A program made the translations under genes and the position numbers. From Pterobdella sp. o SKG-2022 (taxonomy: Eukaryota; Annelida; Clitellata; Hirudinida; Piscicolidae), in the NCBI GenBank assembly GCA_964035795.1, contig OZ038322.1, positions 8,309,345 through 8,373,344 on the forward strand: DNA of 64,000 nt. Direction: 5' to 3'. Shown in pieces: positions 23,301 through 33,649 of this stretch. How positions within the stretch are numbered: position 1 is the first letter of the stretch; every line of letters starts with the position of its first letter. The notes under the pieces are model-generated. The model was not told the DNA's origin. It worked only from the letters and a program-made list of their open reading frames with translations, and did not search any database.

Positions 23301-26300
23301 GAAATATAATGTGAGTTATGAAAAACTTCGTGCTGTTCAGTTAATAAAAATGCCTGATCATAATTTTTGTCATGAAACGTTATTATTGATAACCATACTA
23401 GATTATGACTGCAGTGCATATAAATGCGATAGACGACAGTTGGTTAATTATTCAAAATATGAACTGTCTTGATTAAAATGGGTCATTTATTTGAATCAAA
23501 GTATGACACAACTGTCAGTCCGAGCTGATGTCTTACTCGAAACATTCTTTACTCAAGATCTCCCATTCCCACACTTTAGAGGTTTGTCTACTGTTGTCTT
23601 CTACAGTCATCCGACAAGTCAAGTTAAGATGATACCATAATATCTATCATTCTGTCAAAAACTGATGCTGAAGTCTAATGTTATTCAAGTTGCAACAAGA
23701 AAGCAGTCTACAAGCTTTAAGTTGCAAGCAGCTTAACGTCAAAAGGAGTGAAAGAGGATATTTAAATATATCAACTTGATAATGTAAGTTCATCTTACGA
23801 AAAGCTTCGTGGAATAAAATAAACTCCTAAAAGTGTTTTCATATGAATATATCAACATTTATAAATGCAAAGAATTCAGTTATTCATATTAAAAAATAAT
23901 TTTGTTTTTAGTAATATCAAAAATGGTAATACAAATATCATTGGAAACACACTAAAAGGCATAAAAAATGCTATTAATGCCGAACTACGAAGCACCACGT
24001 GTGAATATGAAAGACATAAGCTTTGTAATAACCTCAAGCACATTCATAAGCTCGATGATTTCAATACAAGTCGATAAAATATTAAAGCAGCTTTCTTCAT
24101 GCCATGATGAGAGCCATCAGATAGAACTCCATAAATGCTTGTTACCCCATGTAAATCTACCATTAGTCGCCCAGAATTGGGATTTCGGTAGCGCAATAGG
24201 TATGTTTCATAAAACGCTACTCTTTAAGCACCAAAATTTAAACGAAGATAAATTCTTGTTTCAAGAATATTATTTCAAAATATAGATATTTGTTTAAGAA
24301 AGGTCACTAAAGTTTCACAAAGTAGTGGAAATAGTTATATTATCCCATAGAAAATCGATGAAGTTTATATGGGGAGTATATAACAATATACAAAAATAAA
24401 GTATAAAAATCAGATTTCAGATCTTGGTATCTATATATCCATGAATCCTATCAATATATACATGTATCACTCGTATGAAACTTCAAATGGTCGAACAAGT
24501 GCATTAAAAACCTATAAAAACCCCAAAAGCAAAAAAAAAAGAATTTTAAGACACAAATAGGTCATCAAAACACAAGCATAAGCCCCAATAACAACCGCAA
24601 AATCCCAAATAACAACCACAAAAACAAAATAACACCCACATAATCCTTAAAACAACAACCAAATAAGCTCCCAAAACAACCCCAATAATATACCACAAGC
24701 ACCCCATAACACCATTCAATCCCCGACAACAAATGGGCACCACTCACTTATCAGCAGGCCTCAGCAACTTAGGGTCGAAGTAGCCATAATCATCTACTTC
24801 AGACCTGCACTCCATCAAACCATCAACCAACTTCGTTATGGGCAGTTTCTATGGAGACATTATGATAAGATTTTGAGTAAGTTTTAGCGAGCTTTAAGTG
24901 GTTGAAGTGATTTTCTAATAAAAAATGATTTATGACTTTAAAAGTTTAAGATTAGTTTACAAAATGATATATATTTTCAATAATACATTATTTAATTTCC
25001 TTGCATTACTAGTGGAAATCTCTCAAAAAACTGTAACGAAACACGGCAGTAAACAGCGTCACAACTTTATACGCATATACAACATCATCTTTTTACTCCC
25101 ATTTCTACGCTAACCCGAGATTGCGCCAGATTCTGCCACCCGTCAAGCCATCATCCGTCGTGAGTGCCGACCCCCACCAATTCAGAAAGTCTTCCAACAA
25201 GGACCAGATGAATGACGAGAAGCTGAACTTTCTAGGGCTCTAGGCCACAGATCTCACCCGATTCCGCTGTGGCCATCATACGTCCTTGCGACGGTGGCAA
25301 CACCTCACAGGGAAAACAGAAGATCCCCGCTGTCGACTATGTGGCAAGGAAGAAAGATCCTCGAAACATCTCTAGTTACAGTGTCAGGCACTGCTCGCAG
25401 AACGACACTAACACCAGATCGGCCAATCTATGAATGAACTCGTTTCCTTCCCCCGAGGCAGTCTACCGCATCTGAGAACAATCCTCAGACGGCTGAGGTG
25501 ATTCAACAGTAACAACACAACATCAGATCAACAACAACACAACATCAGATTAACAGCAAAAAAACATCAAATAAGACAAAAGGAAGACATACGTGCTTCT
25601 TGACCACCAAATTCTTGACTCCCTCCATGGCAAATTGGGAGGCCTGACTCATCAGTTTGGTGAACATACTGTGATATATTATATTAACCTATGAAGCATT
25701 TTCTATATTAAAAAGATGTCTTTATAAAAGATGCATTAAATTGTATATTCAAAATCACATAAATAAACTTAGAATTTTTCCTCAAAACTAATGTATACAT
25801 TATAAATGGAATATAATATAATGTACGTCTAACCCAATAAACATAGGATTATAAAGGCCATAAACGAATAATATTAATAAATAGACTACTGTTCAACCAA
25901 TAAAAATCAGTTAGAATATGAGGGCATTAAGAAACCTTTCGGTCTTAGTGCCCCCACCAGCATATGAGTTTGCTGTGGCCAGGGTTTTGCTGTTGAGTGT
26001 TCTGCGTGGATGTGGAATAGGTGATAAATTAACATAATTTAATGATTAATACATAAAATTTTCTTATTGATTTTCTTAGTGAAATTGATTTTTTAGTGCG
26101 AACAATCCATACTAGCATGGAAACGGACGCAAAACGATGATGATGATGGAATTCATTAAGCCCTAGTTTACATGCCACAAACAGTTTAATTTAATGGACT
26201 AAAACTTAATGATATATTGCAATGACTAGAGCCTAGAAAAATAATTTTAAAAAATCGCAATGTTTTAAAACGTATTCATAAAAATTTTTAATTGCTCAAA

Positions 26301-29300
26301 AATCTGTTACAAACAAAAGGTGGGCTAGTTTTCATCTCTAAAACATCGCTCGCCTAATAAACCAAATACATGTTTATATAAATCATATACAAATAAACTG
26401 GGTTAAGCTGCACAGACTTCCATCTCTTGACGTAATTGAGAGCTGCAGTAGAGCACCCAGCCTGCTCCAGACCCACACACATGTCCTTAAACTCGCTCTG
26501 TGGTTTATAACATCAATCGATCACATTTAATACAATTATAACACCAATCGACCATTATGTAATATAATCATAACACCAATCAAATCAACAATCCACTGCT
26601 AAGAGAAAATAAGTAATTTAGCCGAGCCTTAGAACACCTATAACTGAAATTTTGTTGCGTAATTCATTAGTTTCATAGAGCGCAGCTGAGAATAAGTGTG
26701 AGTGATATTATCAAGATTCTTTACCAGATGAGATTGTATTGATATCAATGATGAAATGAAAGGATACCCACATCGGAGATGTTAGTGGAGCAGATGATGT
26801 GGATGATACATAATCTCACTTTGTCCTCTATCGTGCCCGCTGTTCATGTGGTGTCATTAATGCAGAAAATATCACAAATTATATGGTAAAAATCGATAGA
26901 GCTCAAAAATTTTATGACAAAAATCGATAATTATCATAAAAAATTAGCATGCAAATGTTTCATGGTAAGGCCATACTTGCCGAAAATTATAGCTTTATTT
27001 TCGAATAAATGTATGATATTCCCCAAAAATTGATGTTTTATAGATAATTACCATATAAAAATACATAAGGTGTCTGAAAAAAAAATCGATAAAGAATAGA
27101 ATAGACTTTGAGAAATTATATACCAAGAATCAAGAAAGAAAATTAGCTCAACATATATTTAATTAGAAAAAACTTATATAAAGATGGTATGAAGAAAAAT
27201 AATAATGAAGATACCTTCAGGGTCAGTGATGATGTCGAGAAGTGTGGTGTCCTGCAGTATTTCAAGTGTATGGTCACAAATGCTTCATGATAAGGTTGAG
27301 TTTGTAGAACATTATAATTTAGTTGTTTATATGAAAATAATTATCTTGGAAAATTTCGCTTTTTGAAGTGAAAAAAAATATACTTAAAAATAAGACATCT
27401 CTGAATCAAAAAATGATGTAATGACTAACGAGGGCAGATCGACTCATGAGCTTCTCTTCAGTTTCAAAATACAAGTCCAACTTTCTGCTCTGTATCATTG
27501 ATATCAAACTTAAATACATTTTAAACTATTTTATTTTCAATATAAATTATTGGTAATTTTTTATAAAAGTCACGAAGCTTTTCGTAAGTCTAGCTTATAT
27601 TGTCAAGTCATTTAAGCTATTCTACTCATCATTGATGATTCTATTTTGCCATATTGATGGGTATAACGTTAAACTACATTCAACTTGTTGCCTGTAGTTA
27701 CAGACTGTTTTAAGGTGAATAACAGTAGACCCCAGAGATAATTATTGACATGGTTGTAAGTCAACTCAGCAAATAACCTTAGAAGGTATAGAAAAGACAT
27801 GCCTACCTCATTTACGTTGGTATAACAAAAAACGCGTAATGAAATATATATATAGATGAAATCTGAAAAATTTTTCTATAAAAAAACGCGCTGCCTGACA
27901 TCAAAGGAGAACAACTTGTAAAAATACAGACATTACGTTGGATTTGTTCATTATTTCATCCAAGACAAATTATAATTTTATTATGATGTCAAGAGCTCAA
28001 TTCATGCCTAACATATATATAGTTTCAATAAACTATTAACTATTTTTTATAACAAAAAATTATTTGAAACGAGGCCTATAAAACCCAACTCACTCTGTAA
28101 CACTTGAACTTTGCTTCAAAAAAATTTCTGAACAAATAATTTTGATTCAACTTTAATTGGAAACATACCTTAATGTGTGATAAGATAGCGGTGGCGATAT
28201 TTGTGTGCATGTCTACCAATCTCTTCTTTTCAAGCAATTCTGGCAAGGAGCTGTTAACATGAATGTATATAATAATATATTACCATACCCGTGTATTTAA
28301 TCATAGTTGATGGATGGTACACAATCTTGATAATGATGATAATCTTAATGCATATAAAACTATTCAACTAATTTCAATAGATAAATTAAAAACTTTACAA
28401 AGAACTATACCTATTATTATTTAAATATGTATATATTAAATGAAATCAAAAATTTATAAACCGCATGCACCTGACAGCAGATGTGAGCTTAGCTGTAGAG
28501 TGCTGTGCAAGGCTAGGATCATCTGGGGATAGGTCCTGTGTTGTTGTCATAAGGCTATGTTATCACTCACCGATGCAGAGACATTATAAATACTTTAAAA
28601 TTCCTCAAAAATTAGTCATCTTCCTTATAAGGTCTTAGAGCCAACCTGATGATCAACTTATTTACTTAATCTGAAATCAATTCAACTTGAACCAAAGTAT
28701 TAAATTATCATAAAATTCAAATGATGAGAGCTACCTGTACAACTTTTAGTCTCCTAACTTCTTCCTCAGTTTCCTTGTACTTTTCCAATTCTCCTTGCAC
28801 TGCTTCTGCGACTTGAGGGAAAGGACTGTGGGTTTTATCAGATGTTGTATAAAGCTCCATCCCATTGGAAACAGAGACATGCGCAATCAATCAATCAATC
28901 AAATTCTTTTTATAGCCTGTTTTCCTTTACCAAGGGTTGGGCTTTTGAAAGTTCTATCTCAAAGTCGGCCTTTCCATTCAGAGCGATTGAGTGGATCCGC
29001 ACAAACCATGTCTAGCTTTTTTTTATCATTCAATATGAGCTCATTCCAAGCCTTTTTGGGCATACCAGACTTCTTGCAAATATCTAAATCCAACTTTCGC
29101 ACCTGAGAAATCCAACCCACGCTACGCTCTACATGTCCAAACCACCTCATCCTGCTTGTACGAAGAACTACCCCAACATCCTGAATGCCAAGTCTTGAAA
29201 GGAGTGAGTGAGAGCAAACGTTATCATTCGTTTTGATATTGTACATCTAGCGAATCATGGCAAGGTCATTTTGTCTAAGGCGGTTCAATGTGGAGACTGT

Positions 29301-32300
29301 CACGGGCCATGTTTCAGCAGCATGTAACATAGCTCTTCTAACGCAGGTTAAATAGACACGGCCTCTGGTCAATAATGATAAATGACGATTAGCAAGGAGT
29401 GGAAGAAGTTGGCGAAATTTAGCCCAGGCACATTTACAGCGTGTTATTGAAGCAAGCTCACATTCACCATCTGCAGATAACATATCCCCAAAATAGCAAG
29501 TAAAATTTATGACCAAACCTTCCCTTGTGTGTATTCCAGAAGCGGTCTGACGGTAGAAAGTCATATTCTTTTTTCCTTTTGCCTGCCATTGTGTTGTCTG
29601 CTGTGGTCTCTATAGTCTCCACTATCTCCACACGGTTCGAGGCGTAATCCTGGCCAAGCAAATATCCACTCATATTACAAATCATAATGTATTCGTAAAC
29701 AAAATAACACTCGAATTTAATATTGATGTGTTTCTTAGAAAGACAAGGCGTCTAAAGATCAGCTTAAGGAACGCTAGATTGCTTCATTAAATACTCCATG
29801 CAGTAACAATGTCTTATGCAAGTCTACCAAAATAAGTACTGAAAGAGGGCTTGCACCATTTTATAGGCTAGATGCGCATTTGGGTTTTGTGACTTTTTTT
29901 GTATTGTTGTTGCAACTAGCACACCATTATTGCTCTATAGAACCTGGCCCAGATTTGAGCACGGTACCTCTGGATTTTATGTCTACGGCTTTCACCCTTA
30001 TGCTAACCGAGTCGATAAGCTATATTGAATATAAATCAATGGTTTTGAAAATATTTGTATTACTGGAAAAATTTCTTAAGCTGATACAACTTTAGAATAG
30101 ATAATCTACAATGAACCAAAACATCATGGGCCAGTGCTTGATAGGTCCACGTGTGATGAAGGGGCGTGGCCAAATCAAAGTTTCTGTCTAAAAGCACCAT
30201 CATTGGTCGTTGAAAACTGTAAGGTAAATAATTAATTATGATTAAAAGATTACTCAAAAGAGGTTATAGAAAAAAATTTGTAAATGACTTCACAACCATA
30301 ATAAAAATGAACACATAATAACTGCAATAATAATAGAAATCACGCAATAAGAGAAAAATAAATTTTAAATCCGGTTTTATTTTTAACATCGACGTTGAAC
30401 CTAATCTAAATTTAGCGTTTATAGTTAAAGCCTACTTTTCTTTTAATATCTGGATGACAGTAAACTCTTGTAAAGGGTATTGCCAAACTGATATTTTTGT
30501 ATTGTTGATATTTGGCTTGGCGCATGATCCACGTTGACAACGGCAAGGCAAACTGCCACGTGTTAAAACTCCGATAAAATCGAGTTGGATGTTTTTAGGG
30601 ATGGCAGGTTATGCATATGATAAAACTAATCTAATTAGATTATACTGCTGTACATGTCTAAGTAACTGATGTTGACAGCAGTCGGTCGAGCTTATTAATA
30701 CTATAATAGTCATTTATAAAAAAATGCCAGTCAAGCTTCAAATTATCAAATTCAAGATCCGCCGTTTCCCCATTTGGGCAGTTTGCCTTTCCGTTGTCAA
30801 AAAAAATCATTAGCCAAGCCAAATGACAACGATACCAGAATAACAGTTTGTGGATACCGCATTCTACTGTTATCCAGGTTATAAAGCTATCTTCAGTGCA
30901 GTTTAACGTTCTGCCCAAGACTAAACATGAATAATATAAATCACATAATATTCAAAAAGTTTTAATTTAAATCAAACACACTTCTATTGAGTGAACAACA
31001 CAGCTTAATACTAAGCACAACAATAACATGACATTAAAACTATATTAATAACTACAGATATAAACAACCATATTAATGACATAACCCCAACCCACCTGAA
31101 AGCTCCCAAATGTCCCTCCTCTCCAGTGAAGAGACTGTTGCGAGCGTCCCTCAAGTTCTCTCTCAACTTCTTGTCGAGTTTTTCGGCAACCATCTCAGCT
31201 GCGGTGCCCAGTTGGCAACGAATCACTGGAATGCATCCTGGTGTGTCGTCGTGGGTTGAACAACACACCGATGTATGTATTAACGCAGAAGTACTTACCC
31301 ATATTAACACACACAGAGAACAGCCCGTCGACTATTGAATCGATTGTGGCTTCTATTTCTGAATCCTTCACATCTCCCCTGTTTATTGCTAGTAAAGAGA
31401 AAGATAATCATAGAAATTAACCAAATAGAATATGACTTGGGATATTTCCACTAAAGAAAATAAGATTATTATACTTTTAATTATCCTTAAGACATGACTA
31501 TTTTCAAATTAAACATAGAATAAAAAACTAAAATATGTGAAAAAAAGAAACTTTTCAGAAATAAAAGAATAAAAAACAAGATATAAACCACATAAAACAG
31601 ACATAAGATAAAGATACATAATAAGAAAGACATGTAAACATCCATCAGTAAGACATCCAACATACAATAGTAGGACATGTGGTGTTGTTGTGGAGAGGAA
31701 AGGTTGAAAAGATCATCTTCTAGTGTTATGAAATTGGAATACTGGTCAAATAGCTGTTGTGATAAATCACATTACCTTCCAATAGTTGAGTTATATGGCA
31801 TGTGAATTGCTGATAGATATTAGCTTAAAAATGTATTAACAACACAAAGGCATATTGATTGACAACATGAATTCAAATCATATTCTCAATTACTTGGAAA
31901 TTTTTACTCTACTTTAAATACATATTTGAATTATTATTGTTAAATATTGATACATTTCAGTATCTTTTAATAGTTGAAACATTATGCTGAAAAATATATT
32001 ATATAATTAACTAATGTTAAAAAAATAAAAATCAAAAATGAGACAAAATGCTATTAATACTCAAATCAACTAAACAGCAATAAATATATCATAGTTAATT
32101 ATCGAAAAATTTCAAGCCATGGGTATTCACTATGAAATGCCTTTAAATGCATATTGAAAACTAGTAAATATTGCAATAAACTTAGAAAACATATGAAAAA
32201 AACACAGTTAATACAGCAAAATTACATGAATTATAGCAACAATATGAGTCATACTGCATTTTCACCAAGTAGATATTACATATTGATAATATTTCATTAT

Positions 32301-33304
32301 GAATATTTCCACATGTGAAAGCATTGATAAATACCATCATCATTTTACATAAATTTCCATGCTAGAATGAGTTACATATGGTTTCTTAAAAGTGAAGCAA
32401 AAATGGAAAAAACTTTGGAGATTTGAGGAACAACTGAGGCTTGAATTGCCCCCAATGCTATGTCTTCTAACTTCTGTCTGGATATCGCTGATATGAAGTT
32501 CAAGTGGTAGTTCTCATACAGCTGGTTGTGAAAGTCCTAGTGGTTAGTAATGTAGATTGAGTTTTAATAATGTTATAGGCAATGAAAGAATGCTTAAATC
32601 TAAATAAACAAATACAAAATTTTTGTATTATTCTATCCATCCTACCTTAATGATTTGTTTGATGTTGTTTTCAGTAGGCATGACAAAATAAATGGCAGGA
32701 ACATCTGGTATGGCTTCTCTTTCACTTTCCAGTAATCTTAAAATTCAAAGTAAGACTATATATTAATTAATTTCTAGGTTTTTATATTAAATATCGAAAT
32801 TTTAAGTGCCTACAAATGCAAGGTTACTCCCAAATCACGAAGTTGTTTAACATTAAGAAGTGGTGAAATCACACTTTGCCCATATTTATCATACACCAGA
32901 ACCTGTTAATGTTGTGAGACAAATTAATTAAAATTTTCTATATATGTGTATGTGTTGAAAATGTGTTATTTAACCTTCCATAGCGGTTCAGCCAATGAAG
33001 CTTTTGTAACTGGTACATTGAAGTTGAGCATACGCCTCAAAGAGGCTGTGGGATATAGATAATGGTTACTAAAAAAAACAAAAAAAACTTTAAGGTAACT
33101 TATGATTGGAAAATTAATTTCTCGTAAGGCTGAAGTATAATTTTAAGAAATATTGTGTATGGATTCCTAAATTTTGAACATCTAAAACAATCGCGATTTT
33201 AGATGATAAAGAGTAAAATATAGCAATGGTATACACGATTCTATAATAGAAATATTGAAAACAGTACCTGTCTGTTTCTCCAAAAGAGAACCGGTGCTGG
33301 CCAT
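20369..33304 (-). CDS. SCFD1: Sec1 family domain-containing protein 1 (Sly1), 22 exons
   Basis: SM protein that binds syntaxin-5-type SNAREs in ER-Golgi transport. Exons (minus): 33304-33268, 33045-32975, 32902-32814, 32736-32646, 32536-32414, 31753-31666, 31388-31299, 31237-31096, 30216-30117, 29649-29519, 28825-28735, 28535-28471, 28250-28169, 27489-27430, 27251-27215, 26839-26772, 26497-26418, 25668-25593, 24848-24748, 23029-22996, 22673-22608, 20458-20369. All phases agree and give 603 residues, against about 640 in human. Markers: [119 protein letters not shown] and [13 protein letters not shown]. The N-terminus and the linker before the C-terminal lobe are shorter than in human. The last acceptor (AAAAAG/AGG) is weak and leaves about three residues fewer than human, so that junction is the least certain. 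Non-canonical-looking donors also occur after exons 5, 16 and 17. Confidence 0.95.
20633..20669. repeat. Perfect 18-bp palindrome with 1-base centre
   Basis: CTTATCATAATTCATTAG (20633-20650), one A, then its exact reverse complement (20652-20669). It lies in the last intron of SCFD1, about 175 bases upstream of the final exon in transcript direction. Confidence 0.95.
21439..21773. mobile_element. 335-bp MITE-like element with 54-bp terminal inverted repeats
   Basis: The left arm (21439-21492, AAATGGCTAAG...AAAAGCAA) and the right arm (21720-21773) are inverted copies with two mismatches seen over 54 bases. The interior (about 230 bases) has no coding frame. This is the layout of a non-autonomous DNA transposon or foldback element. 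No clear target-site duplication was found beyond the arms. It sits in the last SCFD1 intron. Confidence 0.8.
22010..22369 (-). mobile_element. LINE reverse-transcriptase palm fragment
   Basis: Minus-strand frames encode the core of a non-LTR reverse transcriptase: [37 protein letters not shown], then, after a frame change near 22170-22200, [12 protein letters not shown], which carries the first catalytic aspartate region (normally F-x-D-x-x-x-A-F-D). The copy is short and frame-disrupted. It lies in the last SCFD1 intron, in the same orientation as the host gene. Confidence 0.8.
22706..22745. repeat. AT-rich microsatellite (AAAT/AAT)n
   Basis: A run of AAAATAAATAAATAAATAATAATAATAAC-type repeats in an SCFD1 intron. 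Confidence 0.7.
23580..23815 (+). repeat. Dispersed inverted repeat, copy 1
   Basis: This segment is similar to the reverse complement of about 27570-27760. The best block is CTTACGAAAAGCTTCGTG at the right end, with weaker matches leftwards (GCAGTCTACAAG, AGCTTAACGT). Both copies are in SCFD1 introns. Confidence 0.6.
23880..24285 (+). pseudogene. Frameshifted coding-like segment in an SCFD1 intron, unidentified
   Basis: Two overlapping plus-strand frames read like one protein interrupted by a frameshift. The first runs through [19 protein letters not shown] and [14 protein letters not shown] to a stop at about 24077. The second, open to 24285, carries [20 protein letters not shown] and [16 protein letters not shown] do not recognise the family. 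It lies antisense in the SCFD1 intron between 24748 and 23029. It could be a decayed gene copy or chance. Confidence 0.3.
24490..24740. other. Strand-asymmetric A/C-rich (minus: G/T-rich) tract
   Basis: About 250 bases in which the plus strand is almost only A and C with some T and hardly any G. It starts immediately downstream of the SCFD1 donor at 24747 (minus strand), so the transcript is G/U-rich just after that exon. G/U-rich intron starts can influence splice-site use, but I see no direct evidence here. Confidence 0.7.
25110..25510 (+). mobile_element. GC-richer LINE 3' fragment
   Basis: Clearly richer in G and C than its surroundings. Plus-strand frames encode the C-terminal end of a non-LTR polymerase: [34 protein letters not shown] (a zinc-binding Cys/His cluster common near the C-terminus) and a tail ending in LRTILRRLR then a stop near 25503. 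One or more stops interrupt it. It is antisense to SCFD1, in the intron between 25593 and 24848. The base composition differs from the other elements here, suggesting another family or a younger insertion. Confidence 0.75.
25920..26150 (+). mobile_element. Probable LINE/SINE 3' tail ending in (GAT)n
   Basis: A moderately GC-rich patch at 25935-26015 is followed by CCATACTAGCATGGAAACGG and ACGCAAAACGATGATGATGATGG. The short hairpin (CCATACTAGCATGG) and the (GAT)n run are typical of retroposon 3' ends. The family is not identified. Confidence 0.4.
26510..26600. repeat. Short degenerate tandem repeat, about 32-bp unit
   Basis: AACAYCAATCGA-type units recur two and a half times just upstream (transcript direction) of the SCFD1 exon at 26497-26418. 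Confidence 0.5.
26955..27085 (-). repeat. Dispersed repeat, copy B
   Basis: Reverse complement resembles 11109-11260 (see that entry). A weaker, partial third copy may lie at about 27275-27340. Located in an SCFD1 intron. Confidence 0.6.
27570..27760 (-). repeat. Dispersed inverted repeat, copy 2
   Basis: Inverted relative to 23580-23815. Both copies are in SCFD1 introns about 4 kb apart, so the pre-mRNA could pair with itself. Confidence 0.6.
28870..29510 (-). mobile_element. LINE 3' fragment filling SCFD1 intron 10
   Basis: A minus-strand reading runs through [31 protein letters not shown], a single in-frame TAG where relatives have Trp (RW-I/M-C-N), [15 protein letters not shown] and NRSEWKG. 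It ends in a (TTGA)n tail at about 28885-28905. It is the C-terminal end of a non-LTR retrotransposon polymerase. Its coding part begins within about 25 bases of the SCFD1 exon 10 donor, so nearly the whole 693-bp intron is this element, in sense orientation. Confidence 0.85.
30445..30886. repeat. Long imperfect inverted repeat (arms about 110 bp)
   Basis: The left arm (about 30445-30557) matches the reverse complement of the right arm (about 30776-30886), with a spacer of about 218 bases. Matching blocks include GGCAGTTTGCC, CCGTTGTCAA, GCCAAGCCAAAT, AACAGTTTG/ATCAGTTTG, and CTGTTATCCAG/CTGTCATCCAG. It lies in the SCFD1 intron between exons 8 and 9. It could be a foldback element or a long-hairpin RNA source. 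Confidence 0.8.
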
Positions 33305-33649
33305 ATTTGTTTTGACGTGGGGCACATAAACAAAACCTAAATCTAAAGATGAAAATACTTTGAAATTGAATAATTTTATTTTTTTGTAATTAATTATAAA
33401 ATAGATATATTATTTTTTTGGCTTTTAAGTAGCAGTTTCCGAATTATGTTGAACAAATAACTCATGAAAACTTTAAATTTTTATTATTCCAAAAACCAAT
33501 TTTTAATTTTAAAATTGTTTTTTAAATTTGCAAATAGTTAAAAGTTAATGCCTAGATCTACAGTTTAATTGAGTTTCGCTTTCTACATTATTTAAAAAAT
33601 TTATGCATCATAGTTCATTCTTTGAAAATTAATCAATTCTGTTTTTCAA
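33305..33649. promoter_or_regulatory. Shared divergent promoter region, SCFD1 and BORCS7-like gene
   Basis: Only 345 bases separate the two start codons, which face away from each other. Both 5' UTRs and both promoters must fit here unless non-coding first exons lie elsewhere. The stretch is AT-rich. I see no clear initiator or TATA element that I would trust. Confidence 0.6.

Noticed and set aside
24546..24743. Cys/Gly/Val-rich membrane-like small protein on the minus strand
   Set aside because: Product of the G/T-rich strand bias just inside an SCFD1 intron; the composition alone creates the hydrophobic look.
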